A DNA stretch of 64,000 bases, from assembly GCA_000504425.1 (NCBI GenBank), contig KI632513.1, positions 854,970 to 918,969 on the forward strand, in the 5' to 3' direction. Source of the stretch: Rhodopseudomonas palustris JSC-3b (GTDB lineage Bacteria > Pseudomonadota > Alphaproteobacteria > Rhizobiales > Xanthobacteraceae). Under the pieces are notes generated by a model, which searched no databases, was not told the origin of the DNA, and saw only the letters and a list, made by a program, of their open reading frames with translations. The translations under genes were made by a program, and so were the position numbers. Of the stretch, positions 28,567 to 36,353 are shown piece after piece. Numbering within the stretch: the stretch's first letter is position 1; each line of letters opens with the position of its first letter.

Positions 28567-30840
28567 TTACTCGATCGGTGAGCTGCCGACGGGCTGTTTG
28601 GGCTTTGGCGCAGGCGCGGCGCGCCAGCCGGCGAAGCGCAGCAGCCGGTGCAGCCGCCGCATCGCGCCAAAACGGTCCGGCTCCGGGCCGATCCTGCCAT
28701 CGGCCCGATCGAGGGCGGCGATGGCGTCGTGATCCTGCTGCGACAGCGCAAAGCCGAACACGTCGAGATTCTCGGCCATCCGCCGCGGCGTCGCCGATTT
28801 CGGTATCACGATCAGACCGTTCTCGATGTGCCAGCGCTGCACCACCTGCGCCGGGCTGCGGCCGATCCGCTCTGCAATCGCCACGATCGCGGAGTTCGAC
28901 AAGATTGCGCCTTGCCCGAGCGGGCTCCAGCTCTGGGTCGCGATGCCGTAGCGCTGATGGACCTCGCGCATCGCGCGCTGCTGGAAGTGCGGGTGCAGCT
29001 CGATCTGATTGACCGCGGGCACCACGCCAGTCTCCTCAATGATGATCTTGAGATGCTCGGCGCTGAAATTCGACACCCCGATCGAGGCGGCGCGGCCCTG
29101 GCGCTGCAACTCGATCAACGCCCGCCATGAGTCGACGAACAGGCCGCGCTGCGGGCAGGGCCAGTGAATGAGATAGAGGTCAACATAATCGAGGCCGAGC
29201 TCGGCGAGGCTGCGGTCAAAGCCGCGCAGCGCCTGATCATAGCCGTGGTCCTCGTTCCACAATTTGGTGGTGATGAAAAGCTGCTCGCGCGGCACGCCGC
29301 TGCGCGCCACAGCCAACCCGACCTCGGCTTCGTTGCCGTAATTGGTCGCGGTGTCGATCAGCCGGTAGCCGGTGTTGATCGCGGTGCCGATGATGGTGGG
29401 GGCATCGGGACCTTTGATCTGCCAGACGCCAAACCCGAGCTGCGGAATGCTGCGGCCGTCATTGAGCGTGATGCGCGGCACTTCGGGCGGGGCTGCAGAT
29501 GCCGGAGCGGCACGGGCGGGAATGGAATGGGCCATTGAACTGTCCGGCATTGAACTGTCCGTGGTCGCGACGGAGAAAGTCGGAGCAGCGGCAACCGGCC
29601 GCCAGCGATCATCAAGCCCGGCGGCAGCGACCAACGGGTGCATGGTTTTGGCGGCTGGTCGCAGCACACCGCCACTGACGCGCAGGCCGCGCTCCATCAG
29701 GCGTTGCAGCCAGCTGCGCACGGTCGGCGTGTGGCGTTCGAACGCCAGATAGAACAGGCAAGAGATCAGCACGCAGCACACCATGAAGGTGGCGCTCAGC
29801 CCGAGCGAGGCAAAGCTGAACGGCGCCAGCGTGCTGCTGAGCGCAACATTGAGCAGCACCAAAATCGGATAGTGGGTAGCGTATAGCGAGAAGCTGAATT
29901 TGGCGGTGTCCTTGGTGATCGACAGGAACGACGGCAACGCCAGCGAGGTGCGCTCCAGACACACGATCGCCGCCGCGGTCGCCAGCCCGACCATCGCCAT
30001 CTGCGCCGCCCAATGCGGCATCAGGCTGTGACTGACCGCCAGATAGATCGTGCCGAGCGCGGCCGCAAAGCCGGCGAGCCAGATCCACAGCGGCGCCATC
30101 AGCGCATAGACAAATGCGCCGAGCCCCCAGATCAGGAAATAGAACGCGAATTTCAGTCCGATATGGGTGCCGCTGGCATCGTTATGTTCGGCGATGCCAA
30201 ACAGCGCGAACACCACCAGCACCACCACGCCCCAGAGCGGGGTGCGCGGCAGCGACACGAGGGCGAAGATTAGCACGTAGTACCAGAACTCGTTGGCTAG
30301 GCTCCACCACGCCAGGTTGCCGGCGAACTCTCGGCAGGTGATGGTCTGCAGGAACATCAGATTGCACACGGCCGTGGCAGGGCTGGCGCTGGCTGAAAAC
30401 AGTCCGGCAGAATCCCAGAGCCCCTGATGCGAGGCGACGAATGTCGGCCAGCCAGATAGGTGCCGGGTCACGATGTAAGCGCCGAGCGACAGCAGCAAGG
30501 CGGGCACCACCACCACATAGAGCCGTGCCGAGCGCGCGGCGAAATAATCGATGGTCTTCAACCGGCCGCTGCGCGCCTTCAGTAGTGCCGGACCGCCGAC
30601 CAGATAGCCGCTGAGTACGAAGAACACCATCACCGCGGAGACGCCATGCGCACTTAAGCCCCACAGCACGCGGTAGCTCCATTCGATCAGCGGGCCATCG
30701 GTTGCCGATGGCAGACGCTCCAAAAACATCAGCTGATAGCAATGGAACGCCAGCACCTCGATCGCGGCAAGCCCGCGCGCGACGTCGAGCCAGTCCGAGA
30801 GATTGGGCGGAATCGCAGCGTTCTTGCGGAAGGTAATCAT
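28567..30840 (-). CDS. Acyltransferase-3 membrane protein fused in frame to an aldo/keto reductase
   Basis: One uninterrupted 757-residue frame. Residues 1 to about 380 are an acyltransferase family 3 (OafA/NodX type) membrane enzyme: WLDVARGLAAIEVLAFH near the start, FFVLSGYLVGG, FAARSARLYVVVVPALL and about ten hydrophobic segments. Residues about 381-450 form a low-complexity Ala/Pro/Ser linker. Residues about 455-735 are a complete aldo/keto reductase: LGFGVWQIKG, the catalytic tetrad Asp 496, Tyr 501, Lys 526 and His 559, then SIGVSNFS and the NADPH-site IPKSATPRRMAENLDVF. An internal ATG at 29535 would give the reductase alone. Each half would suffice as an independent enzyme, so this is either a true fusion or two genes merged by loss of a stop. 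Confidence 0.85.
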   Translation of the reverse strand: MITFRKNAAIPPNLSDWLDVARGLAAIEVLAFHCYQLMFLERLPSATDGPLIEWSYRVLWGLSAHGVSAVMVFFVLSGYLVGGPALLKARSGRLKTIDYFAARSARLYVVVVPALLLSLGAYIVTRHLSGWPTFVASHQGLWDSAGLFSASASPATAVCNLMFLQTITCREFAGNLAWWSLANEFWYYVLIFALVSLPRTPLWGVVVLVVFALFGIAEHNDASGTHIGLKFAFYFLIWGLGAFVYALMAPLWIWLAGFAAALGTIYLAVSHSLMPHWAAQMAMVGLATAAAIVCLERTSLALPSFLSITKDTAKFSFSLYATHYPILVLLNVALSSTLAPFSFASLGLSATFMVCCVLISCLFYLAFERHTPTVRSWLQRLMERGLRVSGGVLRPAAKTMHPLVAAAGLDDRWRPVAAAPTFSVATTDSSMPDSSMAHSIPARAAPASAAPPEVPRITLNDGRSIPQLGFGVWQIKGPDAPTIIGTAINTGYRLIDTATNYGNEAEVGLAVARSGVPREQLFITTKLWNEDHGYDQALRGFDRSLAELGLDYVDLYLIHWPCPQRGLFVDSWRALIELQRQGRAASIGVSNFSAEHLKIIIEETGVVPAVNQIELHPHFQQRAMREVHQRYGIATQSWSPLGQGAILSNSAIVAIAERIGRSPAQVVQRWHIENGLIVIPKSATPRRMAENLDVFGFALSQQDHDAIAALDRADGRIGPEPDRFGAMRRLHRLLRFAGWRAAPAPKPKQPVGSSPIE

Positions 30841-31193
30841 CCCCAGCCCCGACCTGCAGACGCCTCCATAGGCGTCTCGGCCCAGCTGTAGGTGCGGCGT
30901 CGCGCCGGAACTTGACGGCTCTCAATAAGGCGCCCGTCACCTCGGGATGAAACGAGGCATCTGCAGAATATTGCTGATCATGGTCGGGCATCACCATGAC
31001 AGCTGAACCGGCGGCGGCAGGCTCCGTTCCGCTGTCCGGAAATTACCACGGTCGAACCAAATCTCAGGGGGAGGCGGCCGCGCCGCAGCATGCCGGCCCG
31101 CCGCGCCAACGGATGGCACGGCCTAGTGCCGGCTTTGGTCAGCGGACCAGACGAACCACACGGCTCGCTTGAGGGACGCGCACCGCAGCCCTG
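30841..31193 (-). other. Intergenic region with a hairpin before the fusion gene
   Basis: No gene seen in about 350 bases. An 8-bp stem with a 4-base loop (AGACGCCT/AGGCGTCT, 30858-30877) lies 17 bases upstream of the fusion gene's ATG and could act in its 5' leader. No promoter or operator is recognisable in the remainder. Confidence 0.4.
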
Positions 31194-31859
31194 TTACAGC
31201 TCCTGCAGCCGCTTTTTGTCCAGCATACGCTTGGTGTAGGTCTTGATGGTGTGGAATGCGGCGGCGGGGTTGTGGCTCAGCACCCGGTCTTTCACCACCA
31301 GCGTGGTCACCGGCGCTTGCGAGTGGCGGATGAACAGCGAGTCATGGCCGACGCATAGTCCCATCAGGATGTTGAGCTCGGTGTTCTCGTCATTGAGCAG
31401 CCGGGCCTGCAGCACCGGATTGCAGCAGGCTTCGTGGCCGGGCTTGATCTTCAGATCCTCGGCAACGCCGATCTCGGTCTTGTCGATCGAACCGACCTTG
31501 CACAGCGCGGTTCGGGTCTCGAAGCCGGCGAGGCGCAGGATATCGACCAGGATTTTGGTGTCGTCGATCAGCCCGACGCAGGTGGCGATGCCGAGCCGCT
31601 TGGCGCCGATCCGGCGTGCGAACGCCACGGTTTCCTCAATCCGGTTGAGCTGACAGTAATACAGGCCTTCCACTTCGGCGGCCGCGCGCGCCAGCTTGGC
31701 GTCGAGGCCATCGCCGCCATAGAGCTGCACCAGTTCGGCGCGGTGCTCGGGCGTCAGGTCCTCGGTGGCGCAAATCCCGGGATAGCGGGTATCCTGACGA
31801 TAGCAGTTGAACTGCCCGCATTCGGAGCAGGTGATGACGTCGGGTTTGGGCTTGGCCAT
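31194..31859 (-). CDS. DUF1847-family metal-binding protein
   Basis: From the ATG at 31859 (AGGA about 10 bases upstream) the protein has 221 residues. The N terminus carries the cysteine set CSECGQFNC with a further Cys in YPGICA. Conserved blocks are GLYYCQLNRIEETVAFARRIGAKRLGIATCVGL, FETRTALCKVGSID, HEACCNPVLQARLLN and LNILMGLCVGHDSLFIRHS. This Cys-rich pattern matches the DUF1847 family, found mostly in anaerobic and versatile bacteria, with no established function. It is separated by about 180 bases from the sulfide dehydrogenase genes on the same strand, which may be chance. Confidence 0.75.
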   Translation of the reverse strand: MAKPKPDVITCSECGQFNCYRQDTRYPGICATEDLTPEHRAELVQLYGGDGLDAKLARAAAEVEGLYYCQLNRIEETVAFARRIGAKRLGIATCVGLIDDTKILVDILRLAGFETRTALCKVGSIDKTEIGVAEDLKIKPGHEACCNPVLQARLLNDENTELNILMGLCVGHDSLFIRHSQAPVTTLVVKDRVLSHNPAAAFHTIKTYTKRMLDKKRLQEL

Positions 31860-32041
31860 GGCACGGAATTCCTGGAGCGACTGCGAGTGACGACGCGTAA
31901 CCGAGCAAAGCGGGCGGCGCAATCGCCCGCTGGTCGTACGGCGCTCAGCGCTGTGTCCAGAAAATCGTCATGATCGTTTCGCCATCAGCGCCAGCGCACC
32001 GGCGCGCCGTAGCGCGCCGGCCGTGGGTCGCGAGAGTTCGC

Positions 32042-33334
32042 CTAACCAAACGCATCCTTGGTGATGCTGGCGTACCAGGAATCGGCATAGCGTGCTTCCA
32101 GCCGGCGCTGCGCCTTGGTGTCGGCCAAAGGACCGCGCGGTGACACGCCGCCCGAATTCGGCGTTTCGACAAAGCCCTTGTCGCTCGGCCGGAATACGCC
32201 GACCACCGAGATGCCGTAGTCGTCGCCGACATGGCTGTAGCAGGTGTTGAAATACACCGGATCCTTGGGCGGCTCGCGGCCTTCCAGCAGCGCGATTGCT
32301 GAGGCCACTGCCTGCTTGGAAGTGGAGTTGGCGATGAAGCCGGATTTCGGCATTGGTCCGGCGATGTTGGCGTCGCCGATCACATGGATGTCCTTGGCCT
32401 TGATCGCTTCGAATGTGTAGGGATTGACCGGCACGAACCCGGTCTCGTTGGTGAGCCCTGCCTCGACCGCGATTTTAGCCGCCGCTTGCGGGGGAATGAC
32501 ATTGCCGACGTCGATCTTGTGCCGGGTGCCGAACTCGGTCTGGAAGATCTTGTTCCTGGCATCGACCGCGACCACCTTGCCGTCCTTGCTGCCGGGCACC
32601 CATTCGATCAGTCCGGGATAGAGTTCGTTCCAGGCATCCTGGAACAAGCCCTGTTTGGAAAAGGCATCCTTGGCGTCGAGCGCGAGAATCTTCGCTCGCG
32701 GCTTGTGCTTCTTCAGATAGCTGGCGACCAGGCTGATGCGCTCATAGGGCCCGGGCGGGCAGCGGAACGGATTGGACGGAATCGCAAAACCGACCACGCC
32801 GCCATCGGGCAGAGCTTCCAGTTGCTTGCGCAGCAGCAGCACCTGTTCGCCGCGCTCTGGCACCCAGGCGTGCGGCAGGATTTTGGCCGCGTCCTGATCA
32901 TAGCCCGGCAGCGCGCCCCATTTGATGCCGATGCCGGGCGACACGATCAGCTTGTCATAGCTCACGGTCTTGCCGCTGCGCAGCCGGACCTGCTTCTTGT
33001 CGGGCTCGATCGCTTCCGCCCAATCATGGATGAAATTGACGCCGCGCCGCTTCAGCGCGCCGTAATCATGGGTGATGTCGGACAGCGTCTTGGAGCCGGC
33101 GAGCAGCAGATTGCCATAGGGGCAGGTCACGAACGAGCGCTGCGGCTCGATCACCGTGACGTCGATATGCGGAAACGCGATGCGAGCGAACCGCGCCGAG
33201 GAGGCGCCGCCAAAACCGCCACCGATGATCACCAGCCGGGCGCTGCCCTTGGCATGCAGCAGCGACGGCGCGGCCAGCGAAGCAAGGCTGGCGGCGGCCA
33301 GCGTGCCAAATGTACGACGAGAAATGTTGGTCAT
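32042..33334 (-). CDS. fccB: Flavocytochrome c sulfide dehydrogenase, FAD subunit
   Basis: A 430-residue periplasmic flavoprotein oxidising sulfide to sulfur and passing electrons to the cytochrome subunit. The N terminus has a twin-arginine signal (NISRRTFGTLAAASLASL to LLHAKG). It is followed by the FAD dinucleotide motif LVIIGGGFGGASSARFARI, VTCPYGNLL with a conserved Cys, internal HVIGDANIAGPMPKSGF, and the FCSD-type C-terminal domain with FNTCYSHVGDDYGIS. The open frame extends upstream through fccA, but the ATG at 33334 with its Tat signal is the real start. It lies 10 bases after fccA, so the pair is co-translated. Confidence 0.92.
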   Translation of the reverse strand: MTNISRRTFGTLAAASLASLAAPSLLHAKGSARLVIIGGGFGGASSARFARIAFPHIDVTVIEPQRSFVTCPYGNLLLAGSKTLSDITHDYGALKRRGVNFIHDWAEAIEPDKKQVRLRSGKTVSYDKLIVSPGIGIKWGALPGYDQDAAKILPHAWVPERGEQVLLLRKQLEALPDGGVVGFAIPSNPFRCPPGPYERISLVASYLKKHKPRAKILALDAKDAFSKQGLFQDAWNELYPGLIEWVPGSKDGKVVAVDARNKIFQTEFGTRHKIDVGNVIPPQAAAKIAVEAGLTNETGFVPVNPYTFEAIKAKDIHVIGDANIAGPMPKSGFIANSTSKQAVASAIALLEGREPPKDPVYFNTCYSHVGDDYGISVVGVFRPSDKGFVETPNSGGVSPRGPLADTKAQRRLEARYADSWYASITKDAFG

Positions 33335-33344
33335 GGCGCTCTCA

Positions 33345-33671
33345 TTAGCGACGGATCGAGGAGAAGTAATCGGCGAGCTGTGCGATCTCCGTATCGGAAT
33401 AACCGCGCGCGATCCGCGGCATGATCGTCGCCGCCGGCCGCTGGTTGTGACGGAATTCATCCCACACCCGGATGAACGCGTCGCGCTCATAGCCGGCCAG
33501 CACTGGCGTGCCGTTCTGGCCTTTGCCGAGCTGGCCATGGCAGCCGGAGCAGGATTGCGCGAGCAGCGGCGGCGCGCTCGGCGTTTTCTGCTTATACGGT
33601 TCGGCAAAGGATGACGCTGCACCGACCGTCAGGGCGGCGGTCACGATCAAGATGGAGTTAGTACGCTTCAT
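33345..33671 (-). CDS. fccA: Flavocytochrome c sulfide dehydrogenase, cytochrome c subunit
   Basis: A 108-residue secreted monoheme cytochrome c. It has a Sec signal peptide (MKRTNSILIVTAALTVGAASSFA), the heme-binding CSGCH, and a downstream Met ligand in RPAATIMPRIARGYSD. It accepts electrons from FccB. The monoheme form is shorter than the diheme FccA of some purple sulfur bacteria. It is preceded by the YeeE-type transporter gene on the same strand (23-base gap), so the three genes form a sulfur-compound module. Confidence 0.88.
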   Translation of the reverse strand: MKRTNSILIVTAALTVGAASSFAEPYKQKTPSAPPLLAQSCSGCHGQLGKGQNGTPVLAGYERDAFIRVWDEFRHNQRPAATIMPRIARGYSDTEIAQLADYFSSIRR

Positions 33672-33694
33672 CAGTCCCCCAGAATGTCAACAGA

Positions 33695-34909
33695 TCAGGT
33701 TGTTTGCAGAACGGTTCGATGCGCGATCGGCGGCTGATCCAGCCGGAACAGCGGGCGTAGCGTCAGACCGAGCCAATTGCCGAGCAGCGCGCTGACCAGC
33801 CACAGCCAGCCATGCAGGCTGCCGGAAGCGATGCCGGAAAACATCGCGCTGATATTGCAGCCGGTGGCGATGATGGCGCCGATGCCGAGCAGCAGCCCGC
33901 CAATCACCGAGGCCAGCACATGAATGGGCGCGATCCGCCATTGCGGCGCGAACCGTGCCGCGACGCCGGCCGCGAGCAGCGCACCGATCATCACCGCGAT
34001 GTCCATGATCGAGGTGGTATCGGCCCATAGCGAGCGATGCAGCGCTGCGGCGCGGGTCGGCTGCTCCCAAAAGGCCCAGAACGCCGGCTCAGACAGCCCG
34101 GTCGCTTCCAGCGCCTTTGATCCCCACAGTGCAAAGGCCTGGCTGACGCCCCAGGGCCGGCCGGCAATGGCGAGCGTCGCAAAATTGAGCAGCGCCAACG
34201 CCAGCGCCGCCCAAGCATAGGGCCAGGCGCCATAGGATCGCGCTTCATCATGGCGCTGCCAGATCGGCTGCACGGTGCCATGCCGACGGCGCTCGTAGCT
34301 GAGCGCCGCAATCCATAGCGCCGTGCCAATCAGTGCATAGAGCGCCAGCACCGATGCCAGACCGAATGTGTTCAGCAGCGATAGCGCGGGCAGCGCCGGC
34401 AGCGTGCTCCACCAGTCGGCATGAAAGGCCGCGAGTGTGGCACCAGCGATCATGAAGGCGAGGGTGATCAGCATGCGCGGCGAGCCGCCGCCAGCGCTAT
34501 AGAGCGTGCCGGACGCGCAGCCGCCGCCAAGTTGCATGCCGATGCCAAACAGGAACGCGCCGAGCGCGACCGCTGTACCTGCCGGAAATACAAAGCCGCG
34601 CACCGGCTGCGACGAGACGCTGCCGATATCGAGTGCCGGCAGAAACAGCAGCGCTGCGGCTGCGAGCATCAGGAGTTGCGCGCGCACATGAGCGGTGCGG
34701 CCATCGCGCAGCAATGCGCGAAAACCAGCCGCGAAACCAAACGTGCCGCGATACAGCACATAGCCAAGCGCAAGGCCGATGATCCACAGCAACAGCGAAC
34801 GCCAGCCGTTAGAGACAACGAATGAGCCGCCCAACGTCGCCAGTACGATCGCGGCTGCGACCACAACAAACTGAAGGCGAGGAAGCGATGAGACGAAGCT
34901 GTGAGCCAC
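33695..34909 (-). CDS. YeeE/YedE-family (DUF395) sulfur transporter
   Basis: A 404-residue membrane protein with about ten hydrophobic segments. It has two copies of the family's cysteine motif: GIGMQLGGGCASGTLYSAGGG in the first half and GIGAIIATGCNISAMFSGIASGSLHGW in the second. YeeE-type proteins (for example TsuA) import thiosulfate through these cysteine-lined constrictions. Its position directly upstream of fccA-fccB supports a role in sulfur-compound handling during sulfide or thiosulfate oxidation. The substrate is inferred from the family and from context. Confidence 0.85.
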   Translation of the reverse strand: MAHSFVSSLPRLQFVVVAAAIVLATLGGSFVVSNGWRSLLLWIIGLALGYVLYRGTFGFAAGFRALLRDGRTAHVRAQLLMLAAAALLFLPALDIGSVSSQPVRGFVFPAGTAVALGAFLFGIGMQLGGGCASGTLYSAGGGSPRMLITLAFMIAGATLAAFHADWWSTLPALPALSLLNTFGLASVLALYALIGTALWIAALSYERRRHGTVQPIWQRHDEARSYGAWPYAWAALALALLNFATLAIAGRPWGVSQAFALWGSKALEATGLSEPAFWAFWEQPTRAAALHRSLWADTTSIMDIAVMIGALLAAGVAARFAPQWRIAPIHVLASVIGGLLLGIGAIIATGCNISAMFSGIASGSLHGWLWLVSALLGNWLGLTLRPLFRLDQPPIAHRTVLQTT

Positions 34910-35363
34910 TGCTAAATGCCGCCTGATTGATCTTTGGCGGTCATCGAAACAGAGATCGCGTGAATGGCAAGGCGGCGCCGTGTGCGCTGAACAAATAAGT
35001 AGTAACGCCTACGCATCGTGAGCACGTTGAGAATGAACGTGTCGCTGGCGGGCGCGATGGGAGCGAGATCTTCTCAGGCTTGTGCGGCGATTTGTCTCGC
35101 GATTTTGCGCGCGTGTCCGGCCGCTCGCGCCATCAAGCGGAATGGCGACGGAATCCGGCGCGCGCGGTGATCGGTGAAGCGGCCGTGCGGGCGCGTGGTT
35201 CGGGGGCGGGAATGGTGCGCCGATCCGGTTTCGGCCGGTGACATCGTCACAGAACAGGTGCTGGCGGCCATGGAAAATGGCGCCGATCGGCCACAGTCCC
35301 GGCCGCGGCGCGGGCCCGCCCGCCCATGCACCAGATCAACGCATTTCTTTGGAGTTCTGTCGG
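34910..35363 (+). promoter_or_regulatory. Divergent intergenic region between the sulfur module and the TDT channel gene
   Basis: About 450 bases with no supported gene. It must hold the promoter of the minus-strand YeeE-fccAB operon and that of the plus-strand channel gene. The notable element is a palindrome at 35236-35253 (core GTGAC-ATC-GTCAC) that recurs upstream of cydA. A GGAG at 35351 is the ribosome-binding site for the channel gene. Confidence 0.45.
35236..35253. promoter_or_regulatory. 18-bp palindromic element, copy 1 (candidate operator)
   Basis: The 18 bases cggtgacatcgtcacaga occur here and, identically, at 42974-42991. The inner 13 bases form a 5-bp inverted repeat around ATC. 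It lies about 120 bases before the channel gene start. It is not an FNR/FixK box (TTGAT-N4-ATCAA), and its half-site spacing is one base shorter than a CRP site. Confidence 0.5.
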
Positions 35364-36353
35364 ATGACAGCCATGTCGATTTCACCCCCAGACGCGGCCA
35401 CGAGCGGTCGGCTGGCGAATTTTCCCGTGTCGTTCTTTTCGATGGTGATGGGCCTTGCCGGCCTGACGATCGCCACCCAGAAGCTTGAGGCAGCGGCCGG
35501 GCTTGGCGCCATTGCCAGTGATTATCTGTTTTTGGGTTCGGCGGCGGTCTATGTCGCGATCGCGCTGGTCTATCTGGTCAAGCTCACGATCCGCAGCAAG
35601 GCGGTGGCGGCGGAGTGGGCCCATCCGGTGCGGATCGCGTTCTTTCCGGCGATGTCGATCGCGCTGATCCTGTTGTCGATCGCCGCGCTGCATTTCGATC
35701 GCACGCTGTCGTTCTGGCTGTGGTCGGTCGGCGCCGTGTTGCATTTCGTTTACACGGTGATGGTGATCACCGCCTGGATCAATCATTCGCGCTATGAGGT
35801 GGTGCACCTCAATCCGGCCTGGTTCATTCCGGTGGTCGGCAACGTGCTGGTGCCGATCGCCGGCATTCAACACGCGCCGGCCGACGTGTCCTGGCTCTAT
35901 ATCTCAATCGGCCTGTTGTTCTGGGTGGTGCTGCTGACCGTGGTGGTCAACCGGCTGATCTTCCATCATCCGCTGCCGGCCAAGATGATGCCGACGCTGT
36001 TCATCTTGATTGCGCCGCCCGCGGTCGGCTTCATCGCCTGGACCAACCTGGTCGGCACCATCGATCCCGCTGCGCGCGTGATGTTCTTCGCGGCGCTGTT
36101 CTTCTTCGTGCTGATGATCCCGCAGCTCGGCAAGTTCGCGCGGATTCCGTTCGCGCTGTCGTGGTGGGCCTATTCGTTCCCGCTGGCGGCGCTGACCATC
36201 GCGCAGTTCGTGATGGCCGATCGATCCGGCATCGAGTTCTATCGCTACATCGGCTACGGCCTGTACGCGTTGCTCGCGCTGGTGATCTCAGGGCTGTTGA
36301 TCCGCACGCTGATTGCGATGGTGCGCGGCGAAATCTGCGTCGCCGAGCACTAA
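35364..36353 (+). CDS. SLAC1/TehA-type (TDT family) anion channel or exporter
   Basis: A 329-residue membrane protein with about ten hydrophobic helices. Recognisable blocks are NFPVSFFSMVMGLAGLTIAT, HLNPAWFIPVVGNVLVPIAG and IPFALSWWAYSFPLAALTIA, which match the tellurite-resistance/dicarboxylate transporter (TDT) superfamily that includes TehA and plant SLAC1. The ligand cannot be told from sequence; sulfite or other small anions are known for relatives. The ATG at 35364 follows GGAG by nine bases; ATG 35373 is an alternative. Its last 66 bases overlap the 3' end of cydC on the other strand. Confidence 0.82.
   Translation: MTAMSISPPDAATSGRLANFPVSFFSMVMGLAGLTIATQKLEAAAGLGAIASDYLFLGSAAVYVAIALVYLVKLTIRSKAVAAEWAHPVRIAFFPAMSIALILLSIAALHFDRTLSFWLWSVGAVLHFVYTVMVITAWINHSRYEVVHLNPAWFIPVVGNVLVPIAGIQHAPADVSWLYISIGLLFWVVLLTVVVNRLIFHHPLPAKMMPTLFILIAPPAVGFIAWTNLVGTIDPAARVMFFAALFFFVLMIPQLGKFARIPFALSWWAYSFPLAALTIAQFVMADRSGIEFYRYIGYGLYALLALVISGLLIRTLIAMVRGEICVAEH

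Noticed and set aside
28001-28732. A 243-codon plus-strand open frame
   Set aside because: It runs straight through the tRNA-Ser gene and antisense to the AKR coding end; its composition is that of a shadow frame.
33335-33622. N-terminal extension of fccB
   Set aside because: It is the shadow of fccA in another frame; the Tat signal begins at 33334.
35236-35253. The shared palindrome as a CRP or FNR binding site
   Set aside because: GTGA and TCAC are separated by five bases rather than the six of CRP, and there is no TTGAT/ATCAA pair for FNR/FixK.
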